DNA of 39,268 bases from an uncultured Anaerotruncus sp. (GCA_944385965.1 CALWZG010000031.1:1-39268); one strand, 5' to 3'. Positions 8,585 to 16,932 are shown, numbered from the stretch's first letter. Program-made: numbers and translations. Notes: generated by a model from the sequence alone, not told the origin.

Positions 8585-10036
8585 ATGAAAAAATATAGAA
8601 AATTAACCTTAAGCTTAATTGCCTTAGCTGTTTATGTGATATTTAACTTTTTGCCAGGAACAGAAACATTAAGTACCACGGGTTTTCAGGTTTTAGGCGT
8701 TTTCCTTGCCACCATGATCTTGTGGCTTGGCGTTTCTGTAACTTGGCCCACGCTGTTCTGCTTTGTGGCACTTGCCCTTACACCACTTTATACCGGTAAC
8801 ACAGTTTTTTCCACTGCGTATAGCGCATGGGTTCCCACCTTTGTGTTGTTCAGTTCCATAATGTGTTATGCGCTAACTAAAACGGGGTTTTTGAGAAGAA
8901 TGGCCGTTTGGCTAATCACAAGGCCTTTTGCCAGAAATCGTCCTTGGGCTTTTGTGTCTATGCTGTTTTTAGCGCCGCTGATCATCGGCATGTTTATGGA
9001 TATGATTGCTTTGTTCGCAATTATCCTACCCATTACAGTACAGATCTTTGATGAACTTGGGTACTCCAGAGGAAATCGCACTGCACAGGCTCTGACATTT
9101 GGCGTTATGTTTACCACTTGCCTCTCTGCTATTACAACGCCATTTGCTCATACATTCCCGCTAATGGCTATTTCTTACTATTCTCAGTTTTTCCCAGACC
9201 AACCAGAGATTTCGATGGCAATGTTTTCCGTGGCAGGCATTGCCACTGCATTGATAATCTTTGTGCTTTTGATGCTAGTTATGAGATTTATCGTAAAGCC
9301 GGATCTAAGTAGCCTTCTTAATATCAATGTGGAGTTTTTGCTTAGGGAACACAAGCCCATGAGCAGGCAGGAAAAAATCTCTGTCTCCGTTTTTGCGGTC
9401 GTATTGGTTATGTGGATATTCCCAGGAATTTTCGGCAATGCCTTTCCCAGGGTGTTTGCGGTGCTCGCTGATTTAGGAAGCATTATTCCTCCAGTGATAG
9501 GTGCTGCATTATTGTGCCTGATTAAGGTGAATGGTGAGCCTGTACTGGACTATGACGATGCCTTTAAGAATGGGGTTCCATGGAAAATATGGATGTTGGT
9601 TACGGCTGCTATGGTCCTTGGTTCCGCTTTGACGGATGGGAGTGCAGGAATTGTAACTTGGATCAGTGGGCTGATCGGTCCGGCAGTATCGTCTATGACC
9701 TCTTACAGCGCAATTATTATCACCACATTCATTTTGTTGGCGTTGACAAATGTAATGTCTAATGCGGTTGCGTTGACCTTGATTTGCACAATAGCCCTGC
9801 CCCTGCTTTCTCACGGCAATATTACGGGGGTGAATGCAGCCGCTCTTGCCGTTGTTTTTGGTATGGCTGCCAATGTTGCCGTGGCAACTGTTCCTGCATC
9901 GGCGCCGCCGGCTATGGCTGTTGGAGATGGCTGGTTAAGCAATGGCTTCATGCTAAAATGGGGTGTAATCATGACAATTCTTTCTGGCATTGTTTTGGTG
10001 TTTATTACTTACCCGCTTCTTACTGTGTTGCTCTAA
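8585..10036 (+). CDS. DASS/SLC13-family anion transporter
   Basis: The start is ATG 8585 after GAGCGGAGG; the frame is open further upstream but without a ribosome site. The 483-residue protein is very hydrophobic, with about 11-12 membrane segments. It shows the inverted-repeat organisation of divalent anion:sodium symporters: a first re-entrant region around TTPFAHTF (about residue 195) and a second around LTNVMSNAVAL (about residue 395). These stand where the two SNT motifs sit in VcINDY; the second is degenerate (SNA) and the first is not recognisable as SNT. Family members import di- and tricarboxylates or sulfate with Na+. It lies between two M24 paralogues and probably supplies their substrate, a carboxylated compound by inference. 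Confidence 0.82.
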   Translation: MKKYRKLTLSLIALAVYVIFNFLPGTETLSTTGFQVLGVFLATMILWLGVSVTWPTLFCFVALALTPLYTGNTVFSTAYSAWVPTFVLFSSIMCYALTKTGFLRRMAVWLITRPFARNRPWAFVSMLFLAPLIIGMFMDMIALFAIILPITVQIFDELGYSRGNRTAQALTFGVMFTTCLSAITTPFAHTFPLMAISYYSQFFPDQPEISMAMFSVAGIATALIIFVLLMLVMRFIVKPDLSSLLNINVEFLLREHKPMSRQEKISVSVFAVVLVMWIFPGIFGNAFPRVFAVLADLGSIIPPVIGAALLCLIKVNGEPVLDYDDAFKNGVPWKIWMLVTAAMVLGSALTDGSAGIVTWISGLIGPAVSSMTSYSAIIITTFILLALTNVMSNAVALTLICTIALPLLSHGNITGVNAAALAVVFGMAANVAVATVPASAPPAMAVGDGWLSNGFMLKWGVIMTILSGIVLVFITYPLLTVLL

Positions 10037-10114
10037 CCGATCTTAGGTTTTGAGCGAAGGGCAGTTTTACAAACCTCTTTTAGACATCATTCGATCAAAC
10101 AAGAAGGAGAGCAT

Positions 10115-11293
10115 ATGGATTTTTCAAAGGATGAAATGTCCCGGCGCTTTAAAGGCCTAAATGAAATTATGGAAACCAACAATTTGAATGGTGTGATCAT
10201 AATGGGCGATACCGTATTGAATGCGCCGGCAATTAACGTTAGTCAAAGATATTTTACACAAAATAACCTGATTGAATCGTTTCAGATCATGTTCTGTGAA
10301 AAAGATGGTGCGCCAATTTTAATATCTGCGAGTCCGCTGCAATACGAGGCCAATAAGGTAAGGTCACAGATTACCGACTGCGTTGTATCTCCCCGGCAAA
10401 TTGAAACACTGGTGGAGATATTGCGGGAAAAGAACCTTTGTACTGGTAGAATTGGGTGCATGTTGGATATGATCCCCGCCTCTTGGTACATCCACCTGAA
10501 CCGTGAAGTTCCCGAATTAGCTTTGGTTGAAATAGGACGGGAATTAACAACCTTGCACTATCGAAAGAGCAATGAGGAGATTGAGAAGGCAAGAACTTCA
10601 GCATATATGGCTGATAAGGCGTACGAAAGTGCACTTGCAGTTATACGTCCAGGTAGAGCCGAATATGAAGTGACCGCAGAGATTGAATATGTGACAAATA
10701 AATTGGGGGCGTGTAAAAACTTTAGCCTTATTACATCAGGAAATCAACGGGATATCTTTGCAAATGGAATTCCAAAGCTCTATCCTGCATCAAAACGGAT
10801 TATTGCCACCCAAGACTCAGTCATATTGGAGATTACCCCTCAATTTGATGGCTATTGGACGCAACTGCTTCGAACCATCTGTGTGTCTGAACGGCCTAGT
10901 ATTGAAATGGAAGTCCTCCACCGGGTTTGTGTGAGTGCCATAAAAGACACGCTGAGCTTTATTACCCCTGGTATATCAGCTAAAGATATTTGGGAAAAGA
11001 TGAATGGATATGTTACGTCCCAAGGATTTGTGCTCAATAGGTCTCTAGGACATGTTGCCAGCGTGGACTTAGTGGATGACCGGCTGACTGCGGACAATAC
11101 GCGACAAATAAATTGTGGAGAGATACTAATCCTCCATCCTTGTGTAGGGATGAAGGATGGAACACAGTACTTTTCATGGGGGCAGACTTATCTTGTTACG
11201 AAAGATGGTGCAATGTCGCTGAACCAAGCTTCGGATGATTTAATCTGTGTGAGCGGAAATGTCTTAAGCGTAAAAGCTACTCAGGGAGTGTAG
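10115..11293 (+). CDS. Creatinase-like M24-family protein B
   Basis: ATG 10115 follows AAGGAGA, 78 bp after the transporter, so it is probably in the same transcript. The 392 residues are a paralogue of the first gene with the same two-domain layout. The pita-bread core reads VILEITPQFDGYWTQLLRTI, again without the Asp pair that binds metal, and the late Glu position reads ILHPCVG. Unlike protein A it lacks the His in the creatinase catalytic position (FANGIPKL instead), and its GHxxG site reads GHVAS. It could be an inactive partner forming a heterodimer with A, or it could act on a different bond. M24 creatinases are homodimers with sites near the interface, which makes the pairing plausible but unproven. 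Confidence 0.78.
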   Translation: MDFSKDEMSRRFKGLNEIMETNNLNGVIIMGDTVLNAPAINVSQRYFTQNNLIESFQIMFCEKDGAPILISASPLQYEANKVRSQITDCVVSPRQIETLVEILREKNLCTGRIGCMLDMIPASWYIHLNREVPELALVEIGRELTTLHYRKSNEEIEKARTSAYMADKAYESALAVIRPGRAEYEVTAEIEYVTNKLGACKNFSLITSGNQRDIFANGIPKLYPASKRIIATQDSVILEITPQFDGYWTQLLRTICVSERPSIEMEVLHRVCVSAIKDTLSFITPGISAKDIWEKMNGYVTSQGFVLNRSLGHVASVDLVDDRLTADNTRQINCGEILILHPCVGMKDGTQYFSWGQTYLVTKDGAMSLNQASDDLICVSGNVLSVKATQGV

Positions 11294-11442
11294 TTGTAAT
11301 TTGACGCCGAGCCGATTTGTAGTAAACTCATAGGATGAGTCAAGCTGTTTCGCAAATTGATTTGCGTTCGGCAATTTGAGTGCGTATAGCTCGAGCATTT
11401 GCAATTGTTCTCCTGATTATTGCTCAGATCCTGATGTGTGCG
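11294..11442. other. Intergenic, no gene seen
   Basis: The only structure noted is an inverted repeat CGCAAAT-TG-ATTTGCG at 11351-11366. It has no T-run, so it is not a convincing terminator for the M24 operon. Confidence 0.4.
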
Positions 11443-11550
11443 GTCAATGGTATACAGGAATATAGGGGCAGCGGTCTCTCCGTAAGCGAATGGTGCCGAC
11501 AGCGGGGTGTTACGACAGCCACCTATTACCGTTGGGAGCGTGAACTGTTG
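11443..11550 (+). pseudogene. IS66-type TnpA fragment
   Basis: About 36 codons read VNGIQEYRGSGLSVSEWCRQ, then RGVTTATYYRWERELL, which matches the helix-turn-helix start of IS66 TnpA. Both sides are unrelated, so only a scrap remains. Confidence 0.6.
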
Positions 11551-11596
11551 ACAGGAGTGCAGAGAAACTGTCAAGGTATCATAAATATGGTCGGAG

Positions 11597-11877
11597 TCAG
11601 ATGTCTTGCAGTCCCTTCCGCTTGCGCATGGATTCCTTGCCTCCAACGACCATGTGAGCATCGTGGATGATTCGGTCGCAGATGGCATCAGCCAGCAGTG
11701 AGTCAGACAACTTTTCCGGCCAGCCGGAATGTCAAACTGGGAACAGAAAATCGAGGAGTTTCGCTTGTGCCAGGACTCCACAATTTCCAATAAGTCCCTG
11801 GATTCCGTTTCTTTCAAAGGGTACAGAAGCCATTCGTCAGCAATGAGCAATGCGTACTTCCTGTACGGTCCCGTCAA
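11597..11877 (-). pseudogene. istB: IS21-family IstB ATPase, C-terminal remnant
   Basis: On the minus strand the first frame reads YRKYALLIADEWLLYPLKET, then LLEIVESWHKRNSSIFCSQFD. After a frameshift near 11725 it continues as SLLADAICDRIIHDAH and SMRKRKGLQDI with a natural stop at 11597. This is the Walker B (LLIADEW) to C-terminal part of IstB. The N-terminal half, including the P-loop, is gone and is replaced by the end of the neighbouring IS256-type remnant. Confidence 0.75.
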
Positions 11878-11919
11878 GATTTATGCGCAAAATTGTTTGC
11901 AGGCTCCGGCTGAGAGAAG

Positions 11920-12273
11920 TCAGCCGGCAATAGAGACGTCATCCATGGCCGCCTCCAAATGCTTCTTGTTCATGTATTTCTTGTTGCCCCACTGGGGACC
12001 CACCACATGGCGAAGTTTGGCGCAGACCAGCATCAGGGTGGAGTTGCCATCGGGAAACATCCCCACCACCCGCGTCCTGCGGCGGATTTCACGGTTCAGC
12101 CGCTCAATCACATTATTGGTGCGGATGCGCGTCCAGTGCTCGCTGGAAAAGTCACAGTAGGTCAGCGTTTCCTCGATACCGTCCTCGACCTTCTCGGCAG
12201 CTTCCTTCAGCTTCATAGCGCACAGCTCGGCGATCACAGCCTTCGCCTTACCACGGCCAATGTCATTAAGTTA
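11920..12273 (-). pseudogene. IS256/Mutator-type transposase, C-terminal remnant
   Basis: The minus strand reads KAKAVIAELCAMKLKEAAEK, then HWTRIRTNNVIERLNREIRR and VGMFPDGNSTLMLVCAKLRH, ending DDVSIAG and stop. This is the last ~115 residues of a Mutator-family transposase, including the NNVIE/LNREIR region with the final catalytic Glu. The upstream part is missing: the sequence changes at 12274 into the 3' end of the group IIC intron, leaving a TAA at the join. The bases after the stop (TTTTGCGCATAAATCTTGAC) look like an IS256-type terminal repeat reaching about 11870. Confidence 0.78.
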
Positions 12274-13688
12274 ATCGAGTAGGAGGGGCCTGAATAGCCC
12301 CGACCCCTCACACCACCGTGCGTACCGTTCGGTACACGGCGGTTCAATCGCATAAGTGTAGAGACTCGTACCGGTCAAGGATGCTGTAATATCCTGCCTG
12401 TACGAGTCTTTCTTTCGAGATTGCCCGCTGTACATGGCCGTTCTTAGCCATGTGCCAGTAGGCTTTCCGGCAATTGCTTACTGCCCATGCCTGCCATTCC
12501 GGTATACCCAGTTGAATGAGGCTCTTTGCTCTCTTTCCGGGTCTCTTCCATTGTTTCCAGATATAGCATCGAAACCTTCTTCGCAGCCACTCATCCCATC
12601 TCTGCATTGTTGTCCTCATGCTCGCAATCCCGAAGTAACCAAGCCAGCCCCGGATGTAGACCTTTACTCTCTGCATCACCACTCGGACATTTCTGCCCTG
12701 ACTGCGGGAAGTCAGCTCTTTCAGCTTTGCTTTGGCTTTCTTCAAGGACTTTGCGTGGGCTCAGACATACACGCCCTTTCGCCCCTTCCCTAACGCAAAG
12801 CCCAGAAACTTAAAATTTCGGATTGAGAATACGCTGACAACTCTGCTCTTTTCTACGTTCATCTTGAGTTTCAGTTTCCCCTCAAGATACCGCTGGGTGC
12901 TTTCCAGAAGCCTCTCGGCCGCTCGCTTGCTCCTTGACAGGACTACTATATCATCTGCATAGCGGATGACCGGTACGCCCCGTCTTTCCATCTCCTTGTC
13001 GTATTCGTTCAGGTAGACTCTCAACCAAGGCAGCGCCTGCTCAACGGTCATCCCGTCAATTCCCGGCGCTCCCTTGTTGGCCTTGACCCGCTTGTAGGCC
13101 CTGTTCAAGTTTTCCCTGCTCAGAATCCTTTCAAGCAAATCCGCACCGTCCTGTTCCTTTGCGTCCTGACCGCCAACACTCTGCGCTCCCGCATACCCTT
13201 CGTGTTCCGCACCATCTCTTTGCGGGCAGCTCAGGTTGCCCTGATATTCTGCGTTCTTCATGTTGACCTCCTTCTGTAATCTACTTGGGACTAACGATTG
13301 TTCGGCCCTTCCCAGTGGAAAAAAACCGGTACTATGGCCTCTGCTGACTTCTTGCCGTTCGTTGTTACTGCGCATTTTTTTGCGTCGGCAAGACCTCCCC
13401 GGGTACTCACACGTTCTTTCTCTCTTTACCTGCCGCATTTACCGCAAATGATTCCGTGTAGCTACTGGGCTTTGTTTTGTTCTGCAAACTCACCCTCATT
13501 TACGGCCTTGTATGCGATTTCTGTTCGTCAGGCCAGAGTTTTGCCCATCAGGGGACCTTTCAACCCCTAAAATCCGGCTTTCTTCAGATTCCGCCTCACG
13601 ACGGACACCCTTGCCTTTGGCTAAATCTTCCCGCTACCGGGCGACTTCGGGACTTTCACCCTACAGAATGTGCGCTCACCGGGCGCAC
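12274..13688 (-). mobile_element. Group IIC intron (ORF-damaged)
   Basis: On the minus strand the 5' end is GTGCGCCCGG, followed by AGGGTGAAAGTCCC and, further on, GAGTTTGCAGAACAAAACAA. These are hallmarks of the Oceanobacillus iheyensis class. The 3' end has the domain V stem (GAACCGCCGTGTACCGAAC with its complement) and domain VI ending CCTCCTACTCGAT. The length of 1,415 nt is short for an intron of this class with an intact protein, because the reverse transcriptase has lost about 450 bp. As is typical of class IIC, a terminator-like hairpin abuts the 5' end. The RNA core looks intact and might still splice or be mobilised in trans. Confidence 0.88.
12344..13261 (-). pseudogene. ltrA: Group II intron reverse transcriptase/maturase, internally deleted
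   Basis: The start is ATG 13261 after AAGGAGGTCAAC. The N-terminal RT segment (LLERILSRENLNRAYKRVKA, then NKGAPGIDGMTV) runs to LPWLR and then jumps in frame to the RT5 block (LNEYDKEMERRGVPVIRYAD, D). RT motifs 1-4, about 150 residues with the first catalytic Asp, are missing. An in-frame TGA at 12761-12763, where Arg is expected, separates the RT part from the maturase domain X (YIRGWLGYFG to YESLHLCD). With two lesions it cannot make a working enzyme. Confidence 0.85.
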
Positions 13689-13697
13689 AGAAATGCC

Positions 13698-13729
13698 GGG
13701 GCTCGCAGAAATGCGGGCCCCAGTTTTTT
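13698..13729 (+). terminator. Terminator hairpin next to the group IIC intron
   Basis: GGGGC-TCGCA, GAAA loop and TGCGG-GCCCC, then AGTTTTTT on the plus strand. On the minus strand the same hairpin lies nine bases before the intron 5' end, the site type that class IIC introns recognise. Confidence 0.65.
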
Positions 13730-13998
13730 CAACAATTTTCAAATTATACTTGACAAACACATGTGTTACATTGGTGCACGACCCACTCAAATTGTGATCG
13801 AAAAATCCTTCCTTTTTTCCAAAAATATACCTGGATGGCTGGCCTTGATCGGCGCTCATTTTTAAGCGTTTTTTTGCCCCATTTCACCTTCCTTATTCTG
13901 GAATTTCTCAAAAATTTCGGTCATGCAGGAATTGCGAACACGAAAAAATGGCTTGATCAAGCGGTTTTCCCGTGTTGGTCCAATTATCACACACTCGC
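13730..13998. other. Unassigned stretch between terminator and spoVT fragment
   Basis: No gene is supported. A TTGACA at 13750 directly abuts the perfect palindrome AACACATGTGTT (13756-13767), but no -10 box follows. The sequence up to 13998 has no SpoVT similarity in any frame, so the SpoVT start is not here. Confidence 0.5.
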
Positions 13999-14054
13999 GG
14001 GAGAGTAGTAATTCCCAAAGAGATCCGCAGGACCATGCGCATTCGTGAGGGCGA
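13999..14054 (+). pseudogene. spoVT: spoVT 5' part (AbrB-type DNA-binding core)
   Basis: The frame reads GRVVIPKEIRRTMRIREGD, the conserved core of the SpoVT/AbrB swapped-hairpin domain, and stops at the GA junction. It continues in frame into 3712-4153. The 13 residues that normally precede GRVV (MKATGIVRRIDDL in Bacillus) are absent. Upstream sequence is unrelated, so there is a second break at about 13998. Confidence 0.8.
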
Positions 14055-16013
14055 TGGTCTGCATATAAGCAGTGCAACGGTTGCCCGCAGCTGTTTGATG
14101 AAAGCGGCGATCCCATCCCGGGGATCCCGTACAGGGACCTTGACCCCGATGCTCACATCTGGGCAGGCGATTGGAGCAGCGACGAAACCGGCCATTGGTG
14201 CACCTGCACCCTTAGCTCGGAACACCTCAGCGCCAAGGAAGGCCACACCTTTTCGGGAAACACCTGCACCGTCTGCGACTATGTGCATGATCATGTGTAC
14301 GACCAGGAAGTTGCAGAGCCAGATCATCTCAAAACCCCTGCGGACTGCACCAACCCTGCGGTTTATTACAAGAGCTGCAGCTGCGGCGCAACCGGAACAA
14401 CCGACATCTTTACATCCGGCGCCTCCCTGGGCCACGACTACACCAAAGAGACCGAAACAGCCGCCTACCTGAAGGACGCGGCTGCAAACTGCACAGAGCA
14501 CAATACCTACTGGTACGCCTGCACCCGCTGCGACGCCAGCGCGGGGGACGACGGTGCGGCAACCGGTGCGTATTACAGCAGCGCCACCACCGGCCCCCAC
14601 AGCTTTACAGAGCAGGTGCAAGATCCTGCCCACTATGTCGGGGGAACCGGCACGGATTGCCGGAGTGCCAAGAAGTACTATTATGACTGTGCACACTGCG
14701 CTGAGATGGGTACTGACACCTGGGACAGTGACGAGTACGGCCCCCACGACTTTGCGGGCAGCAGCTGGAGCAGCGACGAAACCGGCCACTGGCACGCCTG
14801 CCAGAACGCCGGCTGCACTGAGAAGGACAGGTACGGCACACACATACCCAATATTCCTGCGCCAACCGAGACCCAAGATCAGACCTGTACTGTTTGCGGA
14901 AGAGTGCTCGATACCGCCACCGGCCATGTCTGCTCCAGCCACCTGACCCTGGTGTCTGGGTTTTCCGCCACCTGCACCACCCCCGGCAAGATTACGCACT
15001 ACCGTTGCACCTGCAGCAATCTCTATGAGGATCGCGACGCTCTCAGACTGACCACCGAGGCAGCTGTTACACTTTTCCCCCTGGGCCACAACTACACCCA
15101 GCAAATCACCGACGATACTCACAAGAGATCCACCGCCGCCGACTGCCGTGACTATGACACCTATTGGTACGACTGCTCCCGCTGTGACGCCAGCGCGGGG
15201 GACGACACCGGAGCTACGGATAAGTTCTACAACGGCGCCCAAGGCCCTCATGTGTATGGCGTAGAATGGATCGCTCGCGGTGCGGAAGGTCATGCCCACA
15301 AGTGTCAGTATCACGATGTATACGACACCCCCGAGAGTCATACCCCCGACCATGACGGCGGCGCTACCACGGAGTATCCGATCCTGTGCACCAAGTGCGG
15401 CTATGAGATAGAGGCACGGCTGGAGGAGGGCACCATCCGTGTGGAACTCCCCTTTACCCTTCATGTCCAAAAGACCGGCTCGAAGAATCCCGGCAGCCAG
15501 ACCTTCAGCTTTGTGGCCGAAGAATTCGGCGCTCCGGTGGAATACGAGCTGATCACAAGCACGCTGGAGACCAACGGCGCCAAGACCTATGACGGCACCT
15601 TTGTCTTTACGATCTCGGAAGGCGATGCCGACAACCTTTCCGAGGGCTTTGTCTTCCGGCAGGTCAAAGGCAGCGCAAAAGGCTGGACCTATGACGAGAC
15701 CAAGTTCTGGGTGGTTCCGGCTTTCGCTGATGGCAACAGCATTGAATACTGGGAGTACTACCTCCTGGATGGGGATGGGCAGCCCAGCGACGAGAACAGG
15801 CCGAACGGGGCCATCTTCACCAACAGCTATTACGCCAGAAGTTCCGGCGGACATTCGGATCGGGACAATGATGACGATTCCCCCAAGGCGGACACCCAGA
15901 ATGTCATCAACCCCGAAACCGGCGGCAGAAGCAATCTTGGGCTTTGGGTCGCCCTGCTGGTGGTGAGCAGTTCCGCCGCAGCCATAACCTGGTCGTCGAA
16001 AAAAGAACATTAA
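14055..16013 (+). pseudogene. C-terminal half of the cohesin scaffoldin: Cys-rich repeats, pilin-like domain, NPETG anchor
   Basis: The frame enters at the GA junction as WSAYKQCNGCPQLFDESG, which continues the STCTERG end of the cohesin half. To about 15425 it has repeated Cys-rich modules with CxxC pairs (CNGC, CTVC, CSCG, CTRC, CAHC, CSRC, CTKC) and recurring GHxY/GPH-type and DETGHW motifs. From about 15430 to 15835 a Spy0128/FctA-like pilin domain follows, with Lys in HVQKTG and Asn in FTNSYY as likely isopeptide partners. NPETG (15909-15923), a hydrophobic segment and a short SKKEH tail form a sortase signal. There is no ribosome site or start near the junction, so this half is probably silent. 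The rejoined gene would encode 938 residues. Confidence 0.82.
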
Positions 16014-16063
16014 ACCCGGAATAAGCGCATTCCTTGTGTGCTGAGCCAGGCATTCAGCAAGGT

Positions 16064-16086
16064 GCGGCGGCAATCTTCGCCGCCGC
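16064..16086 (+). terminator. Possible terminator after the scaffoldin gene
   Basis: A perfect 8-bp GC stem (GCGGCGGC/GCCGCCGC, 7-nt loop) is followed by GCCCTGCTTTT. The T-run is short and late, so termination would be weak. Confidence 0.4.
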
Positions 16087-16183
16087 GCCCTGCTTTTCCC
16101 AAAAGCCTGGGAAAGACCGCACTCATATCATCAGCCACGCTGCCGGTTTTGGGAGCGGGGACATTCTGTTTAGGAGGGAAGAT

Positions 16184-16603
16184 ATGGTTAACTTGCAGCA
16201 AAAGAACCGCCGCAAGCAAAAAGCACTGCCGCCGATCCGGCCTGCAAAAATAAAAAAGCAAAAGCACAGGCTGCTTTTATCCGCCGTCCTGGGCGTTTTC
16301 ATCGCCCTGATGGCTGTTGGGTGCTCCGGCGGCGCGGATCCCCTTTGGGGAAAATGGGATCTGGACGGCACCACCGTTTATGTATTTGACGGCAAGGGAA
16401 GCGGAGCGCTGGAACTCCCTGAAAGCAGATACGAATTCCGCTACGAAATCAAGGACGGCACGGTGAGCATCGACTTTACCGACGAGAAAGTTCGGGACAT
16501 CTCGTATGCGTTTGTCGTTGCTTCGGATGAACTGACCCTTGAAAGAAGCGAAAAAAATGATACCATCATTTACAAACTGAAAAAACAGAGCAATGATGCA
16601 TGA
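16184..16603 (+). CDS. Small predicted lipoprotein, DUF5640-like
   Basis: The start is ATG 16184 after TAGGAGGGAA; the frame is open further upstream but unsupported. Of 139 residues, 1-28 are strongly basic, 29-46 are hydrophobic and end ALMAVGC, a lipobox-like site with Cys47. The remaining ~90 residues read GKWDLDGTTVYVFDGKGSG and then YEFRYEIKDGTVSIDFTD, a small beta-rich fold common in Clostridia lipoproteins that start with a GxW motif. The long basic head before the signal is unusual and could make this a single-span membrane protein instead. Function is not known. Confidence 0.7.
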   Translation: MVNLQQKNRRKQKALPPIRPAKIKKQKHRLLLSAVLGVFIALMAVGCSGGADPLWGKWDLDGTTVYVFDGKGSGALELPESRYEFRYEIKDGTVSIDFTDEKVRDISYAFVVASDELTLERSEKNDTIIYKLKKQSNDA

Positions 16604-16639
16604 CCCGGCATCTGAAAGCCTTGTTTGCTTGATCGCCGA

Positions 16640-16694
16640 AGCCCGATTGGGGCGCCTGCCTTTTTGCAGGATGCCTCAATCGGGCTCTGCTTTT
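16640..16694 (+). terminator. Intrinsic terminator of the lipoprotein gene
   Basis: AGCCCGATTG pairs with CAATCGGGCT and the inner GGCGCCTGC pairs imperfectly with GCAGGATGCC, followed by CTGCTTTT. Confidence 0.8.
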
Positions 16695-16932
16695 CCAATC
16701 AACATTTGATCCCTCTAAGCCCGCCTGTATTCACAGATAAAGAACCCGCAAAAGGCTGGCGGCTGCGTAAAGGAGTTGCAAGGGCGTTTATACCCTAAAG
16801 GGCACGAACAACCGGGCAAACCAAGGCAAGCGGGACCTTTGGCGGAAAAGAAGGAATGACGGAGGGCAGTCCATTGCGACACGGGAAGGGTAGTCAGTTT
16901 GGGTTGCCCGGACGCGGGCGCGGGTTTCGGGC
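16695..16932. other. Intergenic, no gene seen
   Basis: GC-rich sequence between two convergent terminators. No ribosome site with an open frame and no RNA structure I can support. Confidence 0.4.

Larger units (their letters stand above)
3712..14054. mobile_element. 10.3-kb insertion splitting the cohesin gene, flanked by GA
   Basis: The left junction is cohesin ...CGGG-GA followed by CCCATTGG of spoVT. The right junction is spoVT ...GGGC-GA followed by TGGTCTGC of the cohesin gene. Deleting the segment restores CTERG-WSAYK in frame. Closing the segment on itself restores REGD-PLEIF of SpoVT in frame. The only sequence shared at both crossovers is the GA dinucleotide (3710-3711 and 14053-14054). 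TnpX/TndX large serine recombinases of Tn4451/Tn5397 are known to use GA. The cargo is a LysR-M24-transporter-M24 module plus several decayed insertion sequences and a group IIC intron. No recombinase, replication or conjugation gene is visible, so a recombinase acting in trans, illegitimate recombination, or an assembly chimera must all be considered. The segment is visibly more AT-rich than its flanks between about 4.2 and 11.4 kb. Confidence 0.7.

Noticed and set aside
13750..13780. TTGACA next to the palindrome AACACATGTGTT as a promoter/operator
   Set aside because: No -10 box at proper spacing and no gene downstream that would use it.
3712..14054. A complete conjugative or Tn4451-like transposon
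   Set aside because: The GA flanks fit, but no serine recombinase, relaxase, replication or conjugation gene could be found within the segment, so it is reported only as an insertion.
13908..16073. 721-codon open frame on the minus strand
   Set aside because: It runs opposite the Cys-rich half of the cohesin gene and across the GA junction. It shows no known domain, and the plus-strand frame has clear repeats, a pilin domain and a sorting signal.
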